Source: Palsa-504 sp963742795
GTDB lineage: Bacteria; Actinomycetota; Actinomycetes; Streptosporangiales; Streptosporangiaceae
Length of the DNA: 64,000 nt
Direction of reading: 5' to 3'
NCBI GenBank assembly: GCA_963742795.1
Contig: CAVUNL010000012.1
Location: 129,571-193,570 of the forward strand
Part shown: piece by piece, positions 54,518-63,795 of the stretch
Layout: each line of letters starts with the position of its first letter
How positions within the stretch are numbered: position 1 is the stretch's first letter
Notes under the pieces: model-generated
The model's input: only the letters and a program-made list of their open reading frames with translations
Told to the model about the DNA's origin: nothing
Databases searched by the model: none
Program-made: the position numbers and the translations under genes

Positions 54518-55801
54518 ATGGTGCTGTGGCGGGTGCGCGACTTCCACGACGACGATCTCGACGCTGCGATCCGGCTGTGGGGCGATCCCGCGGCCGGGGG
54601 CGAGGCGCCGGTCTTCGGCCTTTCTGACCTGATTACTGCGGTCCGCGCCGGGGAGCCCGCAGTGGTGGCGGTCGTTGGCGACCAGCTGGCCGGGACCGCC
54701 GCGGCCACAGTCAGCGGCGGCCGTGCGTGGATCGTACGGATCAGCCTGGCCTCCGCGTGGCGGAACCGGGGCATCGGCAGCGCGATGCTGACCGAGCTCG
54801 AGCGGCGGCTGGTGGCGGTCGGCGTGCACCGCATCGACTGTCTGCTGGCAACCGGCGACGCGGTCGGCGCGCTGGCCCTGGAGCACGGCGGCTACCGGGC
54901 CCGGCCGGGCATGGTCTTCTACGAGAAGCTCGAGCCGGTCGGGCCGGAAGACGTCGGAATCCTGGGCAGGCTGGGGGGCCGGATGCTGCGGGCCGATACC
55001 TGGGACGAGCTCGAGGGAATGGTCAAGGAGAAGGAGCTGATCGAGCGGAGGGTGATCCTCCCCCTGGCGCAGGCCCAGCTCGCCGGGCGGCTCGGCCTGG
55101 TGCCGCCGCGGGCGGTCGTGCTGTTCGGCCCGCCGGGGACGGGCAAGACCACCTTCGCCAAAGGCGTCGCAGCCCGGCTTGGCTGGCCGTTCGTCGAGCT
55201 GTTCCCCTCCCGTCTGGCCGGTGACTCCCCGGCTGGCCTGGCCGCGGCGCTGCGGGAGTCGTTCGCGCTGGTCGCCGAGCTGGACAAAGTGGTCCTGTTC
55301 ATCGACGAGGTGGAGGAGATCGCCGGGCTGCGGCAGCCAAGGACAGCCTCGGCAGCCCAGGGAGTTACCAACGAGATGCTCAAGCTCATCCCGCCGTTCC
55401 GGGAAAAGGATGACCGGCTGCTGGTCTGCGCGACGAACTCGGTCCGCGCCCTGGATACCGCGTTCCTGCGGCACGGCCGGTTCGACTACGTCCTGCCGGT
55501 CGGCCCGCCCGACGAAGATGCGCGCCGTGCGATCTGGGACCGCTACCTGCGGGCGATCCCGCACCGCCCGCTGGACATGGCGGCGGTGGTCGCGCAATCC
55601 ATGCTGTTCACCCCGGCGGACATCGAGTTCGCGGCACGCAGGACGGCGCAGCTGGTGTTCGAGCGAGTCCTGTTCGAGCACCAGGAGGAGCTGGCTGCCA
55701 CGGCGGATGTCCTGCGCGGCATCGCCGAGACCAGGCGTACTCTCACCGAGCCGATGGTCCGGGACTTCGAGCAGGACATCACCGACTTCGCCAGGGTCTG
55801 A
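54518..55801 (+). CDS. GNAT N-acetyltransferase fused to an AAA+ ATPase
   Basis: A 427-residue two-domain protein. Residues 1-140 form a GNAT domain with the acetyl-CoA loop WRNRGIGSAMLTELERRL (residues 81-98) and a C-terminal LALEHGGYRARPGMVFYEKL. Residues about 150-427 form an AAA+ module: Walker A LFGPPGTGKTT (202-212), Walker B VVLFIDEVEEIAGL, sensor-1 LLVCATNS and the arginine-finger region LRHGRFDYVLPVGPPDEDAR. The AAA+ part resembles the FtsH/CDC48 group without a protease. The fusion suggests an ATP-driven remodeller that recognises or acetylates its client; the client is unknown. It stands alone between non-coding stretches. Confidence 0.88.
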   Translation: MVLWRVRDFHDDDLDAAIRLWGDPAAGGEAPVFGLSDLITAVRAGEPAVVAVVGDQLAGTAAATVSGGRAWIVRISLASAWRNRGIGSAMLTELERRLVAVGVHRIDCLLATGDAVGALALEHGGYRARPGMVFYEKLEPVGPEDVGILGRLGGRMLRADTWDELEGMVKEKELIERRVILPLAQAQLAGRLGLVPPRAVVLFGPPGTGKTTFAKGVAARLGWPFVELFPSRLAGDSPAGLAAALRESFALVAELDKVVLFIDEVEEIAGLRQPRTASAAQGVTNEMLKLIPPFREKDDRLLVCATNSVRALDTAFLRHGRFDYVLPVGPPDEDARRAIWDRYLRAIPHRPLDMAAVVAQSMLFTPADIEFAARRTAQLVFERVLFEHQEELAATADVLRGIAETRRTLTEPMVRDFEQDITDFARV

Positions 55802-56063
55802 ACAGCCATTCGCCGGCAAGCTGCCCAAGCCAGCAGACCTCGTGGCGAACGCCTGCACTTCGCCGGGCAGCTGCTGGCCGCGCAGCGGAACTCCGCCGGA
55901 ATGTGCTCCAGGCGACCGCGCCGGTTTGAGCTGCGCCAGACACGTTATCCGTAGTGGTGTGTCCGGTGTGGCGCGCGCAAAATCCCTTGTCGCTGCCGTT
56001 TTTCGATTTTGCGTCGCGGACGGAACGCTCTGCGGGGACATGTGTACGACGCAGACGCCCTAG

Positions 56064-56222
56064 TCACGCAGGCAATCTGCGGAAGGGCTTCAGATAACCG
56101 CTCTGTACTGGAATGATTCCTCTGGTGGCGATGTGGCGGGGGATCTGTGACCGTTCCGCGTCCTCGCGGATCATTGCCATGATCTGGTCGGCGTACCGAC
56201 TCATCGCTGCTGTGTCGATCAT
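56064..56222 (-). CDS. Small hypothetical protein
   Basis: A 52-residue helical protein beginning MIDTAAMSRYADQIMAMI, with GGGAGGG about 9 bases upstream of the ATG. The C-terminal RHIATRGIIPVQSGYL is less polar. The DNA here is clearly less GC-rich than the window average, as in the following genes up to 58.2 kb. No family recognised; the frame is open further upstream to 56384, but the ribosome-binding site favours the short form. Confidence 0.4.
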   Translation of the reverse strand: MIDTAAMSRYADQIMAMIREDAERSQIPRHIATRGIIPVQSGYLKPFRRLPA

Positions 56223-56380
56223 GGTCCATACCCTCCCAGAATCAGGTTGTGCGAGGGTACTGCGGTTGAGTCCCCGGAGTTTGGTTAGAGTGGACAAGTG
56301 CCAGCTCGTCCGACGCCTTGGGCCTCTTCGCCAGCTGTACGTAAGAACATGCAAGCTGACCTCTGTACATACGGCCTGAG

Positions 56381-56494
56381 TCACGTATTAATGTTAGCCA
56401 GGGTATCGAAGTAATATTGGTTGAACATGTCGGGAAGAATTGACTGACCTGGCGCTGTGATAATGACGATGGATGGCAGTAGGTTAGCAAGCAT
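56381..56494 (-). CDS. Possible very short peptide gene
   Basis: A 37-codon frame from an ATG at 56494 encoding a hydrophobic start (LANLLPSIVIITAPGQ) and a polar tail ending DTLANINT. The purine-rich GGCGGTAGAGAT precedes the ATG. The frame is open upstream to 56659. The low GC content and lack of a family make this uncertain. Confidence 0.25.
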   Translation of the reverse strand: MLANLLPSIVIITAPGQSILPDMFNQYYFDTLANINT

Positions 56495-56665
56495 ATCTCT
56501 ACCGCCTTTCAGCGAGTCGATACAGGCAACGAGGCTCCTACTCAAAGACGGCACGGTAGGCGCAGAACGATTATATCCAATAATGCAAGGTGCAACTGGA
56601 AATCCAGGGTCATACAGAAATCTACAGAGTGCCGAGGTGGCTACGGCGTTTGTCAGCATCGGTAA

Positions 56666-57649
56666 TCATTCCTTCCTGCTGTTCGTGGTTATGATTTCGG
56701 CTATCCGCCGTGGTACGTTAGTCCTGAATGCCAAGACGGTAAGCGCTAGCATGACTCCTGCTATCCCGATTCCCCACCACAGCCAGGTCGGCAGGCTCAC
56801 GCCTGTTTCGCCGGCTGCTGGGTCTGGGATTGCTATTATCAGGAAGATCCAAAGAATAGCACTGATCCCTCCCAGAGACTTCCTGATAATAGCCTCTATG
56901 TGGTGTATCCGGGCCTGGGTTTCGTCTAGGCCGTCCTCGCTCACCGTGACTGCTGCGGCCTTTCGGTCTTGTCCGATCATCCCCCGCAATGCGCGATCCG
57001 GGTGCTCGCTATCGGCCACCATCCCGCCTAGTAGGCGTTTGGCTTCCGCGTCCTCTGTATCGGCCTGGGGCTGGTTTTCTGGCCGTCCCATATCATCCGC
57101 TGTTATCCCCAGAAGCGCTCGGATCTCGTCGAGTTGCGCGGCCAAGCGCGGTTTCGGCGGTTTCCGGCGCGACTGAAGGTCCAAACTTCGGATCCAGAAA
57201 CCCTTTCCTCCGGTTAGCTCGACTCGTGGTATCCAGCGAGCGCCGTTCCCGGTCTCATCTATTGGTTGCAAGGTGATCGCACGGATATCGGCGGCGTCGA
57301 CCGTACGGCTCCAGAAATAGCCGCGGTGAGTCATTTTCCCGGCGGTGATCTGGAGTCCCACGCGGAGCAGGCGGATCCCCAGCCAAATCGCCAGGAGGCC
57401 TCCGATGGCCATCTCGGTGTCGCCGGACGTACCCACTCCACCATCACCTCGGGCCCAGGAACTCGACGGGTCTGCCAGTGCTGCCGCCAGCCCGACGAGA
57501 ACGCCGACTCCAACGACCACAGCAGCGATCCCCGTCACTAGGTGGATGGCACGCTGGCCCCGGAAGGTGTGAACGGTCCCGGGCGGATCTCGGCGCGGGC
57601 GACGGTGCCGCCCATGCAACGCTTGCTGCTCTGGTGCCATCTTCGCCAT
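56666..57649 (-). CDS. Bacterial PH-domain membrane protein
   Basis: A 327-residue protein with two N-terminal helices (HLVTGIAAVVVGVGVLVGLA and the GGLLAIWLGIRLLRVGL region), then a bacterial PH-like segment (HRGYFWSRTVDAADIRAITL, ARWIPRVELTGGKGFWIRSL), a charged linker and two C-terminal helices (LGGISAILWIFLIIAI and WWGIGIAGVMLALTVL). Both ends are cytoplasmic or linker-rich. It follows a second PH-domain gene after 30 bases, so the two are an operon. Membrane-associated PH pairs of this type have no established function. The DNA is less GC-rich than usual here. Confidence 0.75.
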   Translation of the reverse strand: MAKMAPEQQALHGRHRRPRRDPPGTVHTFRGQRAIHLVTGIAAVVVGVGVLVGLAAALADPSSSWARGDGGVGTSGDTEMAIGGLLAIWLGIRLLRVGLQITAGKMTHRGYFWSRTVDAADIRAITLQPIDETGNGARWIPRVELTGGKGFWIRSLDLQSRRKPPKPRLAAQLDEIRALLGITADDMGRPENQPQADTEDAEAKRLLGGMVADSEHPDRALRGMIGQDRKAAAVTVSEDGLDETQARIHHIEAIIRKSLGGISAILWIFLIIAIPDPAAGETGVSLPTWLWWGIGIAGVMLALTVLAFRTNVPRRIAEIITTNSRKE

Positions 57650-57679
57650 GGCCGCCCCTCCCAGCTGTTCATTCAGGCT

Positions 57680-58165
57680 TCACGAGTTTGCGCGCAGCCA
57701 GGCCGCAATCAATACCAATGCCATCAGGGCGAGGCGGATAAGCCATCTGGATCCTCGCGGTACGGCATTGCCGGTCAGCTCGGCCGGTACCGCGTAGCGT
57801 TCGGCGGCTTGCCCGATGACCGCCAGTACCTCTGGCATGCGGCGGGGCCCTGATGCCATCGTGCCGGTGGCAGTGACTGCCCGCCCATCGTGCAGCATGA
57901 GACTCAGGGCCCACTTCCACCCATCTGCTCCGGCGTAAGCCGATCCGTCCTCCAGGCGGTTCACCTCGGGCCAGCCGAACCGGAAGCTCCGGAAGTAGTT
58001 ACGGATCGTGGCACCGTGCTGGTCCATCACCAGTCCCATACGCCAGCTGCGAAAACAGCCCATGACCGTCGCGATCGTGACGAGGGCGAGGTAAGTGGCC
58101 ATACCTGGCACCGGGAGGTGCTTGACCTGATTGGGGAACTTAGTCGATGGGATCAAAGCGACCAC
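57680..58165 (-). CDS. PH-domain membrane protein, N-terminus probably frameshifted
   Basis: The 161-codon frame starts at a GTG within a hydrophobic segment (VALIPSTKFPNQ). It has one clear helix (YLALVTIATVMGCFRSW), then a bacterial PH domain (LVMDQHGATIRNYFRSFRFG, WALSLMLHDGRAVTATG) and a C-terminal helix (WLIRLALMALVLIAAW). Upstream in the same frame the peptide CTLVGGVV completes a first membrane helix. One frame over, an ATG at 58350 with GGAG upstream begins a polar segment (TTDHTGSPLPRHDEQPQ). The intact gene probably started at 58350, and one indel separates the two parts. Confidence 0.68.
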   Translation of the reverse strand: MVALIPSTKFPNQVKHLPVPGMATYLALVTIATVMGCFRSWRMGLVMDQHGATIRNYFRSFRFGWPEVNRLEDGSAYAGADGWKWALSLMLHDGRAVTATGTMASGPRRMPEVLAVIGQAAERYAVPAELTGNAVPRGSRWLIRLALMALVLIAAWLRANS

Positions 58166-58350
58166 GACGCCCCCGACCAGGGTGCAAGAAGATCGCGGCC
58201 CAGCGGGGACGGCGTTCGGCGACGATGGTTGTCTGTCCCGGCCCGCGGTGTCGTCCTGGGCCGGTCTGGCCTCCGCGGTTGGCCCGGCACCGTGTCCTGT
58301 GGTTGCTCGTCATGCCGGGGAAGCGGGGAGCCGGTGTGATCTGTGGTCAT

Positions 58351-58837
58351 GCTCTTGTGCTCCTACCCTGCAAAGTCGGCCGCAGCCCGGCCCCGACGGT
58401 CAAGCCGCCGATCGCGGCAGGCGCGGCGAGCCGGGCCCGCAGGCAGCACCGGACCGCGGACAGGCAGATACCAATGCTGGCCACGCTGGACTCCTCTCCG
58501 CTCAGCTGCCTCACCGTCACCCAGCTGGGACAGAGAGGGTACTCCCGCCGCGTCACGCGGGCCGCTGCTGCGCTCCGGTTCGCTCCTGCGGTTTCATCCC
58601 GCTATAGCGTGACCGTGTATTGACCTGGTAAGCGGCAGGGACGCACAGGAGTTGCATCTCTGGCGTCCTGTGCCCAGGCAGGACGGGCAGTCCTGAACAC
58701 CCATGACCCCTCCTCCATAAAGCCTTGAAGTCGTCTATACCCCTGCCACGCAAAGCCCCCTAGTTGCCCATGTGCCTCATTTGACGCAGGCCCGCACTGG
58801 ATCCTCGCTGCGGCCGCACCTAGCCAGGTCGGTGACG
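58351..58837. other. Intergenic stretch without recognisable gene
   Basis: Short frames on both strands have atypical composition and no domains. The region separates the PH-domain pair from the tRNA-like fragment. No hairpin or promoter stands out. Confidence 0.4.
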
Positions 58838-58869
58838 CCAGGTCAGTGGTTCGAATTCGCTCACCGGCT
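58838..58869 (+). tRNA. tRNA 3'-end fragment, possible attachment-site remnant
   Basis: The string CCAGGTC followed by AGTGG-TTCGAAT-TCGCT reads as variable loop plus T arm (five pairs, two of them wobble, with the standard TTCGAAT loop), then CACCGGC as the 3' strand of an acceptor stem. No matching 5' half (GCCGGTG about 70 bases upstream) or anticodon arm exists, so this is a partial tRNA. Integrative elements that insert in tRNA genes leave exactly such copies. Confidence 0.45.
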
Positions 58870-59039
58870 CTTATGTTCAGAGGGGTTTACGCGCACTCCT
58901 CGTCCGCTCGGTCCGTGGAACCAACGACACTGATCCTGGCTGTCCTTCTGTTGTGCCGAGGTCCGCGGCCCCAGCCTCGATCATCTGTATTCGCGACTGA
59001 AGCACCGCGGCGACCTGTCCGTTGCTGCATAGCACCAGC

Positions 59040-59954
59040 TCAGGGAGCGTATCTGGGCAGCTGCATGCCCCGGAGCAGGTGCTGCAGCGAATACGCGGCG
59101 GAGGACGCGCTCGGCAGCGTGATTACGTCACTGGGCGGCGGCGGGGTGAGCGTGACCTGCGAGCCGTATTTGGAGAAGGTGATCGTGCCGTCGTTGCTAA
59201 TGCGCAGGATATCCGGCTTGCTCGAGATCGAGACGTAGATGCTCTCGAGGCCGCTCAAGTTCCGCAACTGCAACGCCCGGTGCCCGGAGATCTTGATCGT
59301 CTTGCCCTTGACCAGGCCGGTCAACTGCGGGGCGAGTATGGCCAGCAGTTTGTTCGCGTGACAGAACGGCGCGAGCGCGGCAACCAGCGTGTTGCGGGTG
59401 GACCCGCTAGGCAGAAGCCACAGGCCGTGGACCAACGACACCTCGGAAGCCGGGACACCGACATACTCCCAGAACTTGTCGTTCGGCTGGATCCACACGG
59501 TCTTTCCGATGTCCAGGATGGCGAACCCGCCGTGGCTGCCGTCACCGACAAAGCCGGTGCAGCCCTTGTGCGTCACCGACAGGCTGATGGAGATGGTCTG
59601 GCCCGAATCCTTGCCCGATCCGTGGTAGTGGAACGATGACGCCGCCTTGAAATCGGTCGCTGCTCTCTTGGCGATCTGGTCGGCGGTCAGCCCGGCGAGC
59701 GGGTTCCCCGCCGGGGCCGATGGGGCGGCATTGGCGGACAAGGCAAGAGGGCCGCACACGGTACCTGCCGTGATGACGGCCGCGGCGATGGTGATGAGGA
59801 CTGGCCGCCAGCGCCGGTACCACGGCCTGGGTGCCGGGGCGGGTTCCTGCGGGACGTCCTGGCCGTCCGGGACGCGGACGAGGTTGTCTTCGATGCGCGG
59901 TGCGGCGGTCTCTTGGTCCGCGTCCTGCGCGCCGGGGAAAGTTCCGGGGTTCAT
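59040..59954 (-). CDS. Membrane-anchored LppX/LprG-like protein
   Basis: A 304-residue protein. Residues 1-50 are acidic and Pro-rich (cytoplasmic), residues about 52-75 form a membrane helix (VLITIAAAVITAGTVCGPLA), and the rest is extracytoplasmic. The body resembles the LppX_LprAFG lipid-carrier fold: ATDFKAASSFHYHGSGKDSG, FVGDGSHGGFAILDIGKTVW and TGLVKGKTIKISGHRALQLR. The lipobox typical of the family is absent, so it is anchored by the helix instead. A strong site (GGAGGGA) precedes the ATG. The upstream frame extension is not supported. Confidence 0.78.
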   Translation of the reverse strand: MNPGTFPGAQDADQETAAPRIEDNLVRVPDGQDVPQEPAPAPRPWYRRWRPVLITIAAAVITAGTVCGPLALSANAAPSAPAGNPLAGLTADQIAKRAATDFKAASSFHYHGSGKDSGQTISISLSVTHKGCTGFVGDGSHGGFAILDIGKTVWIQPNDKFWEYVGVPASEVSLVHGLWLLPSGSTRNTLVAALAPFCHANKLLAILAPQLTGLVKGKTIKISGHRALQLRNLSGLESIYVSISSKPDILRISNDGTITFSKYGSQVTLTPPPPSDVITLPSASSAAYSLQHLLRGMQLPRYAP

Positions 59955-60209
59955 GTGCTTCCCTCTCCTCCCTGGGAACGGTTCCCGGGGGTGATGATGA
60001 TATGGCGGCGGCCCGGCCCCCCCGGGTGCTGCGGGCCGCCCGCCGGGCTCACCGGCCTGCCGCGTCCGGGTCGTCGGCCGGATCCCGGACTGGACGGCTG
60101 ACTGAGGTCGAGACGGGCCGCGTGAGCGGGGCGGGCGTGCTGCCGGACCGGCCGGCACCGGCGGGACACGGCAAATGAGTCGTTCTTGTCCATAGTTCCC
60201 CTTCCGATC

Positions 60210-60508
60210 CCCAGCGGAGAGCCTTGCTCATCGGCATCAGCAAGGATCGCAGCCGCGCTGTGCCAGCACTGTGCCAGCGCTGTGCTGCGGGATGCTCGCA
60301 GGTCCAGGCGTTCGCATACGCGCATACCGGAAATTCCCTACCATCTGAGCATGGACAGGGCGCAGGGGCCTGCGGAGGCCTGATGGTCGCGCTGCTCGGC
60401 CCGGTGAGAATCGGGCGGGTGGGCGAGCAGATGGCGCCTGTCACCCAGCAGCTGCTGCGGGTGCTTACCGGGATGCTGGGCCTGGCGGCGGGACGGACCG
60501 TGAGCGTG
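60210..60508 (+). repeat. Inverted repeat arm 1 (SARP promoter and 5' coding region)
   Basis: About 300 bases beginning GCGGAGAGCC and ending GACGGACCGTGAGCG, including the promoter and the first 40 codons of the SARP gene. The reverse complement of 63474-63768 matches along the whole length with scattered differences (for example shared ATGGTCGCGCTGCTCGGCCC and CGCATACCG). See the second arm. Confidence 0.8.
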
Positions 60509-63372
60509 CAGGCTCTGGTCGACGGGCTGTGGGAAGGGGACGCGACGCCGGAACGGGAGAAGAACCTGCACTCGCGGATCTCGGCGCTGCGGCGGCTGCT
60601 CGAAGGGGCCGAGCCCGGCCGCGGGGGTGCTCGGGTCATTCGGTCTGGTGACGGCTACCTGCTGCGGCTCGATCCGGGCTGCCTGGACATGCAGGAGTTC
60701 ACCGCGCTGGCCGAACGCGCGCGAGGGATGGCGCGGGCCGGGGACACGGCCGGGGCGGCCGGGCTGTTCCGGGAAGCCCTGGCGCTGTGGCGGGGCCCGG
60801 CGCTGGAGGACGCGGCACCGTGGTGTCCCTGGCTGGCGGGCGAGGCAGGGCGGTTGGAGGAGGCGCGGGCGGCGGTCGCCGAGGAGCGCATCGAGTGCGA
60901 CCTGGCGCTCGGCAGGCACGGAGAAGCGGTCACGGAAATCGCGTCGCTGGCCGAGGCGTTCCCGCTGCGGGAGCGGCTGGCCGGACAGCTGATGGTGGCG
61001 CTGTGGCGATGCGGCCGCCGGGGCGACGCGCTGGCCGCCTATGACCGGATCCGCCGCGTGCTCGCCACTGAACTAGGTCTTGACCCTGGGCCGGAACTGC
61101 GGCGGCTGCACGCGCAGCTGCTGGCCGACGACCCGTCGCTCGCAGCCCCGCAGGCGGGGACGGAAATGGTCTCGGTAGCCGGTCTGGCACCGGGCCACAT
61201 GCCCGCTCCGGTGGCGAGCTTCGTCGGGCGGCAGGCGGAGCTGACCGAACTGGGGAAGCTGATCGGCAGGCACCGGCTGGTCACGATCACCGGACCCGGC
61301 GGCGCGGGCAAGACCCGGCTGGCGATCGAGGTGGCGGCTCCGCTGGCCGGCAGACTACCGGGACGGGGCCTGGTTCGCGGACCTCGCCGAGGTGACCGGC
61401 GCGGATGGGGTGTCCGGCGCGATCGCCGCCACGCTGGGCATGCAGCTCGCCCCTGGTGAGCCGGTCGGCCAGCAGGTGCTCGGCAGGCTCGCCGGAATGC
61501 AGGCAATGCTGGTGGTCGACAATTGCGAGCACCTGGTCGACGCCGCAGCGGAGACGATCGAACTCATCTTGGAAAACAGCCCCAGGGTACGGGTGATCGC
61601 CACCAGCAGGCAGCCGCTGGCCGTGCCAGGCGAGATCGTCTGGGAGCACCCCGCCAATCGCGTTTCCCCGCGCCGGCCAGCACTACACCCCTGACGAGCT
61701 CACCTCGTTCGACGCGGTGAAACTGTTCACCGAGCGGGTCCCCGGCCTGCGGGACGGCGTGACCGGCGCCGAGCTGCAGGCCATCGCCGGGATCACCGCG
61801 ACGCTCGACGGGCTGCCGCTCGCGATCGAGCTCGCCGCGGCTCGCGCCGCCCGTCTGGGCCTAGAGCAGCTAGCCGGCATGCTGAAAGACCGGGTCGGGC
61901 TGTCGCTGCTGTGGTCGCGGACCGGCCGCCGACGCCAGCAGACGCTGGACGCCACGATCGGGTGGAGCTACGACCTGCTCACGCCCGGGCTGCGGTCCGC
62001 GCTGCGCAAGCTATCGGTGTTCGCCAGCGGGTTCACCCTCCAAGCGGCCGCCGCGGTGACCGACGCCGGCGACGTCGTGACGACGGTGGATGCGCTTGCC
62101 GAGCGGTCCCTGATCGTGGTCGACCGCGACCCCGCTGAAAGCGCGGTGCTGCCGCCGCGGTACCGGATGCTGGAGACCATCCGGCAATACTGCGCGGCTC
62201 GGATTGCCGCCGAAGACGGCCCCGACGGTGACACAGTCCTCCGGGACAGCCACAGCCGGTACTTCGCGGGCCTCGCCCGACGGGCGTCTGGCCCGCTGAC
62301 CGGCCGGGAGCAGGGCCGGTGGCTGACCACGCTGGAGGCGGACTACGCCAACCTGATCGCGACCCTGAACCACCTCCTCGGCCGGCCCGGCCGTGCCGCC
62401 GACGCGCTGCGGATGACCGTCTGCCTGGAGCGCTTCTGGCACAACCGCGGCCACCTCGGCGAATGCGCGGAGTTCCTGCGGCGCGGGCTCGACGCCGCCC
62501 GGGACGTCGGCCGCGAGCTTCGCTGCGCCGCGCTCAACCTGGCCGGACAGGCCGAACTCTTCTACCAACACCGAGCCGACGCGCGTGTACTTCACCGAGG
62601 CGCTCGACATCGCCCGCGGCATCGGCGATGACAAGAGCACCGCGACCGCGCTCTGGGGTCTTTCCTTCGTCACCGTTATGCTGGCGACGCCGAGAAGCAG
62701 GCCGCCTGCGTCGGCGAGGCCGTCAGCATCGCCAGATCCTCGGTGATGCGGTGCTGCTGCGGCGAGCGCCTGCTCTGTCGTACACCAGTACCTTAAGACA
62801 AACCCTCAGCGGGATCGCCGACCAGGGCCTCTCGACTAGGGAACTCCGCAGGTGAGACCAGCCGTTCCGGAGACGCATATATGCGGCGCTGGCACAAACA
62901 ACTTCGGCGACTGGGCGCCGCACCGAGGGCCACCTGGGAAACCGCGCGGGCACCATCTACGTATACAGGCCCAGGCGATCTATGCCGAGATCTGCAAGTC
63001 CGAGCCGGTCCTCGCAAGCAACCTGGGGCTGGGCCTCGCTTCAGTCACGGCGACCTGACGGCAGCGCAGGTCACCTTCGCCAAAGCGGTGCAGATGGCCG
63101 AACTCCACCGCGTTCGCAGGGACGGCAGCTTCGCGATCCTCGGCCTCGGGCGCGTGGCCGCGCACGGCGGGACTGGGGAGCGAGCCGCCAAGCTGTTCGG
63201 CTTCGCAGACGCCGAGCAGGCCAGCTGCGGGTCGGTCTGGCTCCCTCCCGAGAAGACCTACCGGGAACGGTGGGCCGAGAGACCGAACACGCGCTCGGGC
63301 CGCAACGGTTCGCCAGCCTCCATGAATCCGCGCAGAGCACGGACCGGGCCAGCCTGGTCGACTTCGCCCTGA
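60383..63372 (+). pseudogene. SARP-type regulator with BTAD and NB-ARC-like ATPase domains, multiply frameshifted
   Basis: ATG at 60383 with GGAGG 4 bases upstream. The first 320 codons give a SARP: a winged-helix trans-reg region (LRVLTGMLGLAAGRTVSVQA, then SRISALRRLLEGA) and a BTAD domain ending AYDRIRRVLATELGLDPGPE. An ATPase start follows (ITGPGGAGKTRLAIEVA). Frame then shifts near 61354, and the correct text resumes as DGAWFADLAEVTGADG, LVVDNCEHLVDAAAETIEL. It shifts again near 61660 (HYTPDELTSFDA, LPLAIELAAARAARLGLEQL), near 62570 (EPTRVYFTEALDIARG), near 62680, and again before the tail (HALGPQRFASLHESAQSTDR). At least five breaks show true decay. The protein would have been about 990 residues, normal for this family. 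Confidence 0.85.
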
Positions 63373-63473
63373 GGCGGAGCACGTCGCCGCTCGGCTCCAT
63401 AGAGAATCCCGGCGCCTCGCCGCTCATGTTACCAGCCAGTTACTTACGTTCCCCGTGTGGGCGATCAGAGTCG

Positions 63474-63768
63474 TTCGCTCACTGCCCGTCCGACCGCCAG
63501 GCCCAGCATCCGGGTAAGCACCCGCAGCAGCAGTTGCTGCGCGACAGGCGCCAACTACTCGCCCGCCAGCCCGATTCTCACCGGGCCGAGCAGCGCGACC
63601 ATCAGGCCTCCGGCCGGCCCCTGCGCCCTGTCATGCTCGGATGGTAAGAAATTTGCGGTATGCGCGCATGCGAACGCCCGGACCTGCGAACTTCCGGCAG
63701 CACATCGCCAGCACAGCAGCGGCTGCGATCTTGGCTGATGCCGGATGAGCCGGGCTCTCCGCCCGGCT
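63474..63768 (-). pseudogene. Inverted duplicate of the SARP 5' end (arm 2)
   Basis: Read on the minus strand it repeats 60210-60508: promoter region, start and about 40 codons. The conceptual start is again VALLGPVRIG, but a TAG interrupts it shortly after and a codon insertion has lengthened the QQLL run. It stops abruptly at 63474. It is the remnant of a second, oppositely oriented SARP gene or of an inverted duplication event. Confidence 0.8.
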
Positions 63769-63795
63769 GCCGCCCGTCAGCTAGATGAGGGAAAC

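Noticed and set aside
54017..56041. 674-codon minus-strand ORF antisense to the GNAT-AAA+ gene
   Set aside because: High-GC sequence leaves antisense frames open. The plus-strand product has all GNAT and AAA+ motifs, while this one has none. The Cys-rich end (SCISPGCQSCHHNPLC) has no start codon or ribosome-binding site of its own.
59951..60325. Minus-strand ORF with ATG and purine-rich site near 60195 (MDKNDSFAVSRR)
   Set aside because: The start looks plausible, but the peptide turns into Arg/Pro-rich low-complexity text and overlaps the start of the LppX-like gene. No domain supports it.
62881..63372. Independent gene for a 163-residue protein
   Set aside because: Its second half (ERAAKLFGFADAEQASCGS) is the tail of the SARP/NB-ARC family and belongs to the frameshifted pseudogene.
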